13,627 bases of DNA from Tieghemiomyces parasiticus. Its lineage: Eukaryota; Kickxellomycota; Dimargaritomycetes; Dimargaritales; Dimargaritaceae. A program made the translations under genes and the position numbers. Positions 1 through 7,695 of the stretch are shown in pieces; the stretch's first letter is position 1; each line of letters begins with the position of its first letter. The notes under the pieces are model-generated. The model was given only the letters and a program-made list of their open reading frames with translations, searched no databases and had not been told where the DNA came from. Where the stretch lies: positions 1 through 13,627 of the forward strand of contig JANBPT010001138.1 in NCBI GenBank assembly GCA_027575765.1, written 5' to 3'.

Positions 1-121
1 GCACACCGAGGGGGATCATTGGTATAGGAGAGCGAGCAGCAACACGCCCATACTACCCAACTGTAGGTGCCAATGGGAACTTTTGAAGAGAGAGGGTGAG
101 AATTGACGGCTAATGGATACT

Positions 122-127
122 TTTATT
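122..127 (-). terminator. Poly(A) signal AATAAA of the 77-residue secreted protein gene
   Basis: The plus strand reads TTTATT, which is AATAAA on the coding strand. It lies about 75 nt downstream of the stop codon, a normal distance for a fungal 3' UTR. Confidence 0.5.
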
Positions 128-202
128 GAGCGTTAATCCGAATAACCTTCCTAGGTCGGAGAGGAATCAGATGCCGTCAGCCAAGGCGACCTTATATCCA
201 TT

Positions 203-436
203 TTAGGCCGCGGCCTCGCCGCCCGAGGCATCGGGAAGACTGCCGCCCTGACGGCGAGTCTTAATACCCACAAGCCCCTTAGCGGCCTCGGTAGCCCGAC
301 GGGCAGTCGAGGCACCCTTGTTTTCGCGCCAGTTATCGGCCATACGGTTGAGGCCGGGTTCAGGGGTGGCGGAGACGGTAGCGACAGCCAGGACGGCAAG
401 AGTGAAGGCGATGGGGAGAGCGAAACGGAAATGCAT
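203..436 (-). CDS. Small secreted protein, 77 residues, family not recognised
   Basis: I do not recognise the family. The protein opens with a clear signal peptide: basic H2-R4, a hydrophobic Ala/Val/Leu core at residues 6-20, and a likely cleavage after V21-S22-A23. The mature part would be about 54 residues, cysteine-free and rich in Ala, Gly and Arg, with dibasic RR pairs at 46-47 and 61-62 that could be Kex2-type processing sites. The chosen ATG is not the first codon of the open frame. It has a CACC-ATG context, and no ATG lies between the minus-strand TATA box at 582-589 and this start. An AATAAA signal lies about 75 nt past the stop. E-P-G-L at residues 26-29, just after cleavage, recurs in the Gly-rich secreted protein at 2479-2985. 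A role as a peptide precursor or effector is inference only. The gene call rests on signal peptide, promoter and leader, not on homology. Confidence 0.72.
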   Translation of the reverse strand: MHFRFALPIAFTLAVLAVATVSATPEPGLNRMADNWRENKGASTARRATEAAKGLVGIKTRRQGGSLPDASGGEAAA

Positions 437-581
437 GGTGGTGAAGTGGTGGAGTGGTGAGTGGATGGAGAGTAAGCGTTGTCGCGAAGACAAGGAAGGG
501 TGTACTGCGGCAAGTAGATGTGTGGGTGAGTGGGGATGAGAACGGTTGTGTTGGGTCAGGTAAGACGGTCGGTAACGGCCG

Positions 582-589
582 TACTTATA
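582..589 (-). promoter_or_regulatory. TATA box (TATAAGTA) of the 77-residue secreted protein gene
   Basis: Reverse complement of 582-589 is TATAAGTA, about 146 nt upstream of the ATG at 436. The sequence between them is C/T-rich on the coding strand and contains no ATG, as expected of a transcribed leader. The same spacing is seen for the Gly-rich gene's TATA box at 2327. Confidence 0.55.
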
Positions 590-2326
590 CTGGGGCGCAG
601 AGCGGCGAGATGGCTCTTTCGGCGGGAGCACAGCCGGACTGGAAAGCCGGCCCTTCTCTTCAACCACGCCCCGTGGGCACTCCCCTGTTCGATTGGTCTG
701 CCGACTACCCCGCTAAAATGACGCGCGGATTAGCATGTACAGCGCCGCTCATTATCCGATGGCCCTTGGGTCCTTTGTAAATTCACTCATGCCTCTGTCC
801 CCCCATCCACCGACCCTGGTCGTTTCGTTGATTAGCCGCCCCCCGACCATAGCACGCCCAGTTGAGCGAGACGTAATATGGGCACGCAGGTCTGCGTGGG
901 TCGTGGCGAGCAGTCGTGGTGGTCGTGCCCAGCCAGCTATGCCAGCCGAGTGGCACCGTCGGTTCGATTGCCAACCGACACGATGAGTCCGAGATTGCTC
1001 GCTAGATTAAATATTAGATTGCACCAAGAGCAGGAGTGTATGAGGGCATTGTCTATGGGCCATTCGGTGCCGATCGAATGGATACTATGCAGGGACTGCC
1101 GGCGGCTTAGAGCCATGACAGGGCGAGGATCGACTCTACTGTGGAGAGTGGAGCGGCTACTGCATGGTTGGTTCAATATGGCTCTCCGCCTCACTTGCAG
1201 TGTCCCCCGTCATGGCCCTGCCACGGTAGTGCACCGCTGCCCCAAGCTACAGTCCCTCAGGCCTACGCTTCCGGAACCAGAGCCAGACTCCTGGCAACCC
1301 CTTCCTACGGTCCTGGCCTAGCCCTCCGATGACTGCTGGGGATATTAAGATATCTAATGCCCGCTGTCTAAGAATAGGTTCACTGCGCTGGCGGTGGTTG
1401 TGCCCACCGGCAACTTAAAGTCCGCTGAGCTTCGACCACGGGACAGGAGGTCCTGCTTTGGCGGCTGACCAGAAGACTCTCGCCAGGTAGTATAAGGTGC
1501 CGGTCACGAAGTCAAGTCGCCATCGTTTAGCTCTGGGACCCCACGGATTGTATGGTGCACCGGTACAGTGGCTTCTCACCTCCTTACGCAAGTTAGCGGG
1601 TTTATGGTGCTCGCCGATATCAGTATCCCTGATAAACCGGCAGGGCTCTACGCTGCACAATGGGTCGATTCCGGCGGATGTAACCGGCAGACAGCTCCGC
1701 AAGTCTGGTTGGTCGCAGGCAAAGCCGGCGATACTTAAGATCTCCATGGCAATGGCAGCAGTGCCATCGATGGGTATCGCCGTCGGTACACGGCACACCC
1801 AACCACAGTCGTTCATCCAAAGACGACGGTCCCTAAAGTAGGACGGGCCATCTTGTTGAGGCTACAGCGAGGTCGGTGGGAGGGGATTCAGTATTTCGGG
1901 AGGGGGCGGCTGGTGGGGGGCTATTGCACAATGACTGTTGGTCTACCCTGGAATATCCCTCTGTGCTGAGTCGGTGGGAGGGCAGACTGCCCGTCTCCGA
2001 AGCGACGTCCCCGTGGTGCGTAGGGTAATAAATCAAGGTGCCGTGGTACTAAATCGAGGGCCGGGTAGGGTATGAAACGTCTTTATCAGCCAGAAGCAGA
2101 GGTGGAAAGGTCCAAGGTACGCCACGCGCAAATAACCCTAGTAAAGGACTCGCGATTAAACCTATGTTGATTGATGCGAACGATATACGGGCGGGATGCC
2201 TGATTGGCAGAGGGTCCCCGTGGCTGAACGGCAATCTGCCCTGTGGACCTGGTATGGTTCACCTGGTCCAGCTAGGGAAACGAGTTGGATGGTGAACATG
2301 ACAGCTGGCAGTCCTAAGCAGCCCGG
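590..2326. other. Intergenic region between two divergent secreted-protein genes; no gene supported
   Basis: About 1.7 kb without a convincing gene. Several open frames of 60-150 codons occur on both strands (for example about 878-1321 plus, 1415-1816 minus, 1497-1841 plus), but they overlap one another. I recognise no domain or signal peptide in them. A 13-bp direct repeat GTCGGTGGGAGGG occurs at 1872-1884 and 1970-1982. A short hairpin (GTCGGTT/AACCGAC, 8-nt loop) is at 958-979. An intron-rich or decayed gene cannot be excluded by eye. Confidence 0.6.
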
Positions 2327-2334
2327 TATAAATA
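2327..2334 (+). promoter_or_regulatory. TATA box (TATAAATA) of the Gly/Tyr/Asp-rich secreted protein gene
   Basis: A consensus TATAAATA lies 145 nt upstream of the ATG at 2479. The stretch after it becomes strongly C/T-rich with short CA and CT runs and contains no ATG, which fits a 5' leader starting around 2360. Confidence 0.7.
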
Positions 2335-2478
2335 CCCTGGGTAGGCACGGCCAAACGAGAGCTTCATCAGCTCACCAGTAATTCCTTTCTCTTCAGACGA
2401 TCCAGTAGACCACTTTCTTTCAATCCACACACACACTCTCTCCATCTCCCTCCCTCTCAGCCCCACCCTGTAGACATC

Positions 2479-2985
2479 ATGAAGTTCATTGCCCTTGCCA
2501 GTGCTTGCCTCTTCACCCTCGCGGCCGCCCAGGAGCCCGGCCTCGGCGACGGTGGCTACGGTGGTGGTTACGACGGCGGTCTCGGTTACGGCGGTGGATA
2601 TGACGGTGGCCTCGGCTATGGCGGTGGATATGACGGTGGCCTCGGCTATGGCGGTGGCTACGACGGCGGCTACGATGGTGGCCTCGGCTATGACGGTGGC
2701 CTCGGCTACGGCGGTGGCTACGATGGTGGCCTGGGCTACGGCGGTGGCTATGATGGCGGTTATGACGGTGGTCTCGGCTACGGCGGTGGCTACGACGGCG
2801 GCCTCGGCTACGGGGGTGGCAGCGGTTATGGCGGTGGCGTCTACCGTCGTGACGGCGGTAACCCCACGGTCGTTGCGGCCGATAACCGCATCAAGGCCAA
2901 CAAACTCGCCAAGCAGAAGCTGGCCTTCGAGAATGCCAAGAAGAAGGACTTCCGCGCCAAGGACAAAGTGTTTGCCCTCAATTAA
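2479..2985 (+). CDS. Secreted Gly/Tyr/Asp tandem-repeat protein, 168 residues
   Basis: The protein has three parts. Residues 1-17 are a signal peptide (K2, hydrophobic core, Ala-rich end), with cleavage likely before Q18. Residues 27-120 are a low-complexity array built on the decapeptide YDGGLGYGGG, with extra YDGG units at 61-64 and 91-94. Residues 121-168 are a basic, Lys/Ala-rich tail that begins with a dibasic RR (123-124) and ends in ALN. The only cysteine (C10) is in the signal peptide. E-P-G-L (19-22) follows the cleavage site, as in the 77-residue protein upstream. The gene ends with tandem stops TAA-TAG and has an ATTAAA signal at 3116-3121. The start is supported by the signal peptide and by an ATG-free leader after a TATA box. 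A structural, wall-associated or adhesive matrix role is inference from composition. The family is not recognised. Confidence 0.9.
   Translation: MKFIALASACLFTLAAAQEPGLGDGGYGGGYDGGLGYGGGYDGGLGYGGGYDGGLGYGGGYDGGYDGGLGYDGGLGYGGGYDGGLGYGGGYDGGYDGGLGYGGGYDGGLGYGGGSGYGGGVYRRDGGNPTVVAADNRIKANKLAKQKLAFENAKKKDFRAKDKVFALN
2557..2838 (+). repeat. In-frame 30-bp tandem repeat (YDGGLGYGGG coding)
   Basis: The array has a 30-bp period encoding YDGGLGYGGG, with 12-bp YDGG insertions. Units at 2591-2620 and 2621-2650 are identical at the DNA level. Most others differ at silent third positions (TAT/TAC, GGC/GGT, GAC/GAT). This mix suggests an older array under protein-level constraint plus one recent duplication. 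The periodicity also keeps other frames open on both strands. Confidence 0.95.
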
Positions 2986-3115
2986 TAGAGTGCGGCCCTG
3001 GACGCATTGCTCGTATTTACAAGGCCTCAGACCATACCCTCCCCTCCCCTTCCTTGGGGCCAACCTTTTGCCCACTTATCTCTACGGACCTATGTTGTCC
3101 TTGACTTGAGAGTCC

Positions 3116-3121
3116 ATTAAA
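3116..3121 (+). terminator. Poly(A) signal ATTAAA of the Gly-rich gene
   Basis: ATTAAA is the common one-base variant of AATAAA and lies about 130 nt past the TAA stop of the Gly-rich gene. Confidence 0.4.
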
Positions 3122-3488
3122 TACACATTTGGCCCACCCACACGGTACTTGGATGGCTCCTGGGTTGGTAATGGGTGAATGAAGAGATAATCCCGACTCG
3201 ACTTAATGATCGTATTCATAAGCATATGACATGTAAGGTTAGTAATTTATATATCGTGGCAAAAAAGAACAGGCACTAGAGTAGCTCCATGTGATTAAGT
3301 TGACATTTTGATAAGGGATCCTCTCAAGTCTTCTTATCGTAGGCCTACATTCATGACAGCAGCCATTAGAAAAGCTCTAAAAGTGATTCGTACATCTTCA
3401 TATGGTCTATCGTGTGCCTGTCGTGGATCAATTTTAATCCCACCGCTAGACATTCAGGGTTATACGCCACACAATATGATAGTTCTGT

Positions 3489-3499
3489 GGGGGGGGGGG
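3489..3499 (+). repeat. Homopolymer run of 11 G
   Basis: Eleven consecutive G residues in non-coding sequence. The run length may be uncertain, since homopolymers are prone to sequencing error. Confidence 0.9.
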
Positions 3500-3729
3500 T
3501 AACATGTATCAACTCGAAGATCTGGTGCATTGCAACCAAAGCTGGAAACATTTAAGCGCTTCATCGGATCGTTAGCAGTACCTCCGAAACCCATGACCCA
3601 AAGTGAATGGCAAATATAATCAGTAATAATCTTTCGAAGGATGTGACCTCTCAAGCATCACCGCCAACCTTGTCTAAGCTATTAAGATGGCGATATGAGG
3701 CGGTTCAGTCGTGCTGGTGGGTTGGCTGT

Positions 3730-3837
3730 CGAGGTTTATCGAACTGTAACAGTAGATTTGATCGGAAATATTTACCTGCGTTAACTCGGTGGTAGGTTTT
3801 GTGGTTGGAATAATCGCCAGAGTTCGATAACCTCGGA
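3730..3837. repeat. Imperfect inverted repeat, 15-bp arms about 75 nt apart
   Basis: The left arm CGAGGTTTATCGAACT (3730-3745) pairs with the right arm AGTTCGATAACCTCG (3821-3835), leaving a single bulged T. The inner sequence shows no further obvious pairing. It may be a foldback remnant or a structured transcript. No target-site duplication was seen. Confidence 0.6.
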
Positions 3838-4103
3838 GACTGTCACCCCGCCGAAATTTTCATGCACTAATAGTAAGCCAAGTTAATCGAAGCTCTATAT
3901 TACATTCCATTAACGGTGATACGATTAGTCTTTGTTAGGGTATCATGTCTTTGCTATTATTCCTCCTTTATTACGCTGCGTTCATTTATTATTGATCATG
4001 CCATATTTCATCATTGCTGTCGTACAATCGCTATCCGTAATCGCAAGTCAGAACATCCATATGAATATCTACTAACCGTCTCAAAGAAAGGTTGGCTGCT
4101 TTA

Positions 4104-4128
4104 ATGTGGTCACCTAGAACGACCACAT
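4104..4128. repeat. Short perfect hairpin, 8-bp stem
   Basis: ATGTGGTC (4104-4111) and GACCACAT (4121-4128) are perfect inverted repeats around a 9-nt loop. No associated gene is evident. It could be a chance palindrome or a protein-binding site. Confidence 0.45.
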
Positions 4129-4343
4129 CACCATACACAGCCCCACCACCCCTTCATGACCATCACTCACGCACCCAGCTGTAACAATAGCCAATTCCAC
4201 TACGTAACTTTCCACGCCTTGTCGCAGTTACTTAGACCCGTCCTTTTCGATCGACACTTGCCATACTTCCTTACGCTTCCCTACGATTTCACTATGCTCT
4301 GCATTAGAACCTACCAACATGGCCAAGACACTGGCCGTTGCCT

Positions 4344-4351
4344 TATATAAG
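4344..4351 (+). promoter_or_regulatory. Strong TATA-like element (TATATAAG) without a recognised gene
   Basis: TATATAAG is as good a TATA match as those of the recognised genes in the window. It has no long ORF behind it. The nearest ATGs are at 4403 (27 codons) and 4432 (60 codons). It lies about 700 nt from the alcohol dehydrogenase start, too far for a simple leader. Confidence 0.3.
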
Positions 4352-5044
4352 ATACCAAGCTAAGCGCCATTAAAGAGTAACTGACGATCCTTTATTACTC
4401 TTATGTCCGGAAATACACTTCTGCTTGCCTCATGGACTTGGATTGCGTGTCTAATTACTATATGGGCTATATTCTATTCTCTTTAAACAACAGAACTTGC
4501 CAGGTTTCAGCCCGGCAACTAAAAATCGCCATTTATAAAATTCCAGAAGAGGCTCTCCGAGTAATCCGGACTTCTAGCCACCTGAATCGGAGCGTACGTT
4601 CGATATGGCTGTAAATTCTAAGCCTTGTGCGTGCCACCTGATGGTTGGCTTTTCTTTTTTAGAAGGCAGAGGGTGGGTGACTGATTTAGTCGATGAGATG
4701 GCGTAGCGGCCTCTGTTTATCGGAAATTCAGGCAGATGGGCTGTAGTCCGAACGTTACGGTAAGGTGAAACCGCAAAGCCCTACCCCCAGCCCCCATTGT
4801 GACATGGCGTAACTCGCCGCCGCTGGGGCGCCTAACTAATGCCATTTGTAGTTAGCTTTGCCTTTCCTAACCCGCCACTTCTGAGTCCACCATCACCTTA
4901 CTTACCGAATACTCATCTACTCAGTAAGGTGCAGTGTTCTTTCCGATTATTATTTGGTCAATTACCCATATCTAACAGAACTATCCCCTCTATTGCCGGC
5001 TACAGCTTGTTGACCCTCCCTCCTCTTAATCACATATTGTCGCC

Positions 5045-6283
5045 ATGTCTACCAAAACCGTGTCCAAGCCTACTGCCAGCGACCAGGTGAAGTGCCTCGC
5101 GGCTAAGGGTAAGGGCGAGTCCGTCGTCGAGTGGGAGTACACCGCTCGTCCACTGGGCCCTCATGATATCGAGCTTACCATCGATAACTGCGGTATCTGC
5201 GGATCCGATTGTAACCAGATCGACACCGGGTTCCTCGTCAGCGAATTTCCTTTTGTCCCGGGTCACGAAATTATTGGCCGCGTAGCCCAGATGGGTGAGA
5301 AGGTCAAGGGGTTCCTCGAGGGCCAGCGTGTTGCCGTCGGACCCAACTGTTACTCATGTGAAAAAGGTGACTCGCAATGTGGCGCCTGCCGCAACGGACA
5401 GGATGCCTATTGTGAGAAGACCGTAGTGACCTCCGGTGGAATGTATAAGGATGGTACCATCGCCCGCGGCGGCTATGCTAAGTAAGTATTCACCGCACTC
5501 ATTTAGGGGTTTACTTGGTCACGCCTCCCCAGTTGTTATCGTTGCCGGGACATTTATAGCCTTACGAACTGCCATATATACTATGCTTTCTAACTTACAG
5601 CAATGTGCCTAATGGCTCGACTCCATAATACGTCACTGACCAGGTCCGTCCGCGTCCATAATAACCACGTCTTGCATGTTCCCGACGATCTGGAGTCCAA
5701 GTTTGCCGCGCCACTTGCTTGTGGTGGGCTGACCGTATTCGCCCCCATGCTGAACTACAAAGTCAAGGCCGGTGACCGCGTCGGTATAGTTGGTATTGGC
5801 GGTCTGGGCCATATGGCCATCATGTTTGCCAAGGCTCTGGGTGCCGAAGTCACTGCCTTTACCACCAAGGAAGATAAGCGTAAGGAATGCCAGAACCTCG
5901 GTGCCCATCGCGTGGTTAACCTCAAAGATGCGAAGCAAGTGAGTGAGGCGGACCGCTCGATCGATTTCCTTCTGGTCGCCAGCAACTCACCTCACATTGA
6001 CTGGGACCAGTTGGCTGGCTTCATGGCCCTTCACAGCAAGATCGTGCTGATCGGTGTGCCCAGTTCGCCCATCAAGATCGGGGCCGCCAATCTTCTGGTC
6101 AAGGACATCACCCTCACCGGGTCCCTGACCGGCAACGTTGAACAGGCCCAGAAGACCCTAGATTTCGCTGCCAAGCACGGCATCAAGCCCGTCATCGAGG
6201 AACTTCCCATGAGTAAGGCTAACGACGGGCTCCAGCGCGTCAAGGACGGTTCCGTGCGCTTCCGCGTGGTGCTCCACAACTAA
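5045..6283 (+). CDS. Zinc alcohol dehydrogenase, cinnamyl-alcohol/ADH6 type (two exons)
   Basis: A medium-chain NADP-dependent alcohol/aldehyde reductase, resembling yeast ADH6 and plant CAD, that would reduce cinnamyl and other aldehydes in the cytosol. Exons 5045-5481 and 5644-6283 give 358 residues, the family's normal length. Catalytic zinc ligands are C52 (in CGICGSD), H74 (in PGHE) with E75, and C172 (in PLACGGLT). The Rossmann motif GIGGLG is at 196-201. T219-T220-K221 after the next strand fits NADP preference, and the C-terminal VRFRV motif is typical. Two oddities stand out. The structural-zinc lobe reads C105-x6-C112-x2-C115-x7-C123 instead of C-x2-C-x2-C-x7-C. The usual proton-relay His after GSD is Asn57. 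No TATA box was seen, but no ATG lies between 4842 and the start. The family call is firm; the substrate is not known. Confidence 0.95.
5482..5643 (+). other. Spliceosomal intron in the alcohol dehydrogenase gene, 162 nt
   Basis: The donor is AA|GTAAGT. The acceptor CCAG at 5640-5643 restores codon 146 as AAG and joins GGYA-K to SVRVHNN, exactly as in ADH6/CAD proteins. Candidate branch sites are CTAAC near 5591 and CTAAT near 5610. Retention gives an immediate in-frame TAA. A better-looking TTACAG acceptor at 5600 would give a stop at 5626-5628. Confidence 0.88.
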
Positions 6284-7695
6284 AAGTTGGGATCCCCCTC
6301 TCCCAGTAGAGGGAAAGGATGTCTCTTAAGTGTTTGGTGGCGGTTACCATTGACCTTGCTTAGTTGGCGATTAGATTAAATATCTATTTATACAAGGAAT
6401 AATATACAACGAATAGGTGCGGAAATGAATATCCTGATATCGGAGGCCAGTAAGGGACAATTGTACTATAGCCGGGTATAATGAAAAAAGATAAGCTGGC
6501 AAGTTTTATGCTACTTACACTTCACCCCGCAACCTTTGGACGTTAAGTTGATGGTTAGCAAGAGGGACCAACGGAGGCTTGACTGAGGATTTTAGAAGAG
6601 TGGCTATTTACGGGCGCAGCTGAACATTACATAGTGAGCATTTTATGCTTGCGCATATCATGTTAAGTTGATCAGGACTGGAGGTCTGTGGTGGAGCGCT
6701 CAAGGAAGGCGACTGATGGATAGCGATTGTAAACGGGTATGTATACGGTGGCCTCCACCGAATCAGAGCAGGTTAGGGGGCAGTATTTGCCTCGGAAGCC
6801 TTGGGTGAATAGGAGCAGTAGCGGTCGACACCCACCGACGTTGGCCATACGCGGATAAGCCCGCATGAGAAGCGTGCACGATTACATAAAATTGAAAAGC
6901 GGAAAACAAAGCACATTCAGCATAGAGCACGACTAGCCGTGCAGGCAGCCCCTCTACGCTTTCCCCTTCTTGATTTTGTTATTCTCGCCCTCATTGAATG
7001 TGTCGGACTTTAGCCTGGCCCCTTACCCCGTCTTTTCAATCCTACACCTGCCAAGAAGCTTCTTTGTCCCTTCATGCTCCCCTGGTAGCTTCACCACCAC
7101 GCACGTGCCACACTTGGAATGCCAAACGACGTACATGGGCGCTGAGTATGGTGGCCGCCCATTCTAGTCCAAATCGAATGACTGTGTGTGTGTGTGTGTT
7201 TTCGGCTATTTTCAGGCCCACTATGCCGAACCGCGGTTGGGCAAGATTTACGCACTGGGCTCTCGGATATAGACGAGAGGGGATGGCGATCCGCTGGAGG
7301 AGGCACTGCCCGGCCTCTAGCCTGGCCGCAAGTAGTGCGGTCGGAGGAGGGTGGGGGGGGGCCTCGCGTACCATTGAAGTCGCGCGGTCGGGCCAGGAGT
7401 AGAAATGGGAGGGTGGAGTCGGTACTTGATTACAAAACTCGCCCCCACGCTCTCCTGGCTTTTCGTTGGTGCCGCCCAGCAACGGATCCCACCGGCCTTG
7501 GCCAACCATGCAATGGGGCGACGCATGGTCACGCGAGGCGCCTATTGGCCCGGGCCGGTAGCGTACACAGGACAGTCCAGGCGAGGGGCTCTGTGGTCGG
7601 TAAATAATGGCGTGGCTGGCCCATCGGCTAGCCAACACCTGGCCCGCCGATACGGTCCCACGTCGGGATTATCGGCCCACCCACAGTGTAGTATG
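6284..7695. other. Intergenic region between alcohol dehydrogenase and OSBP-like genes; no gene supported
   Basis: The first part (to about 6950) is AT-rich and includes TATTTATA and AATAATATA tracts that may be the dehydrogenase's 3'-end signals. The second part (about 7170-7695) is GC-rich, so several open frames up to 188 codons overlap on both strands, but none carries a motif I know. It holds a (TG)8 repeat at 7183-7198, a G-rich tract near 7340-7360, an inverted CCAAT at 7544-7548 and a 10-bp palindrome GGCCCGGGCC at 7547-7556. The CCAAT may belong to the OSBP-like gene's promoter. Confidence 0.55.
7183..7198 (+). repeat. (TG)8 microsatellite
   Basis: Eight TG dinucleotides in non-coding sequence. 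Confidence 0.9.

Larger units (their letters stand above)
3122..4840. other. AT-richer intergenic region; no recognisable gene
   Basis: About 1.7 kb that is visibly more AT-rich than the coding parts. No conserved domain was recognised. It contains a G-run (3489-3499), an inverted repeat (3730-3745 with 3821-3837), a short hairpin (4104-4128), a strong TATA-like element (4344-4351) followed by a 27-codon hydrophobic ORF, and two short open frames that share a nonapeptide-like stretch (about 3374-3400 and 4552-4578). tRNA T-arm-like motifs were looked for and none gave a cloverleaf. Confidence 0.6.

Noticed and set aside
958..979. GGTTCGATTG resembling a tRNA T-loop
   Set aside because: The flanking bases make a simple 7-bp hairpin, not a 5-bp T-stem with a 7-nt loop, and no acceptor or anticodon arm can be placed.
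878..1841. Overlapping ORFs of 114-147 codons in the region 878-1841
   Set aside because: They overlap on opposite strands, lack signal peptides or known motifs, and have compositions typical of chance frames in GC-rich DNA.
2314..3109. Long open frames of 206 codons (plus, another frame) and 253 codons (minus) over the Gly-rich gene
   Set aside because: They are by-products of the stop-free 30-bp repeat. Their sequences are monotonous Val/Thr/Ala or Ala/Val/Thr repeats, and the true frame has the signal peptide, leader and TATA box.
4839..5090. 83-codon ORF starting at ATG 4839
   Set aside because: It overlaps the start of the alcohol dehydrogenase in another frame and reads C/T-rich leader as Pro/Ser/Leu. 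If transcribed it would be at most an upstream ORF.
5601..5643. Second exon of the dehydrogenase starting at 5601 or at ATG 5603
   Set aside because: Acceptor 5600 puts a stop at 5626-5628, and an ATG start at 5603 would split the enzyme. Only the 5643 acceptor restores the conserved GGYA-K-SVRV join.
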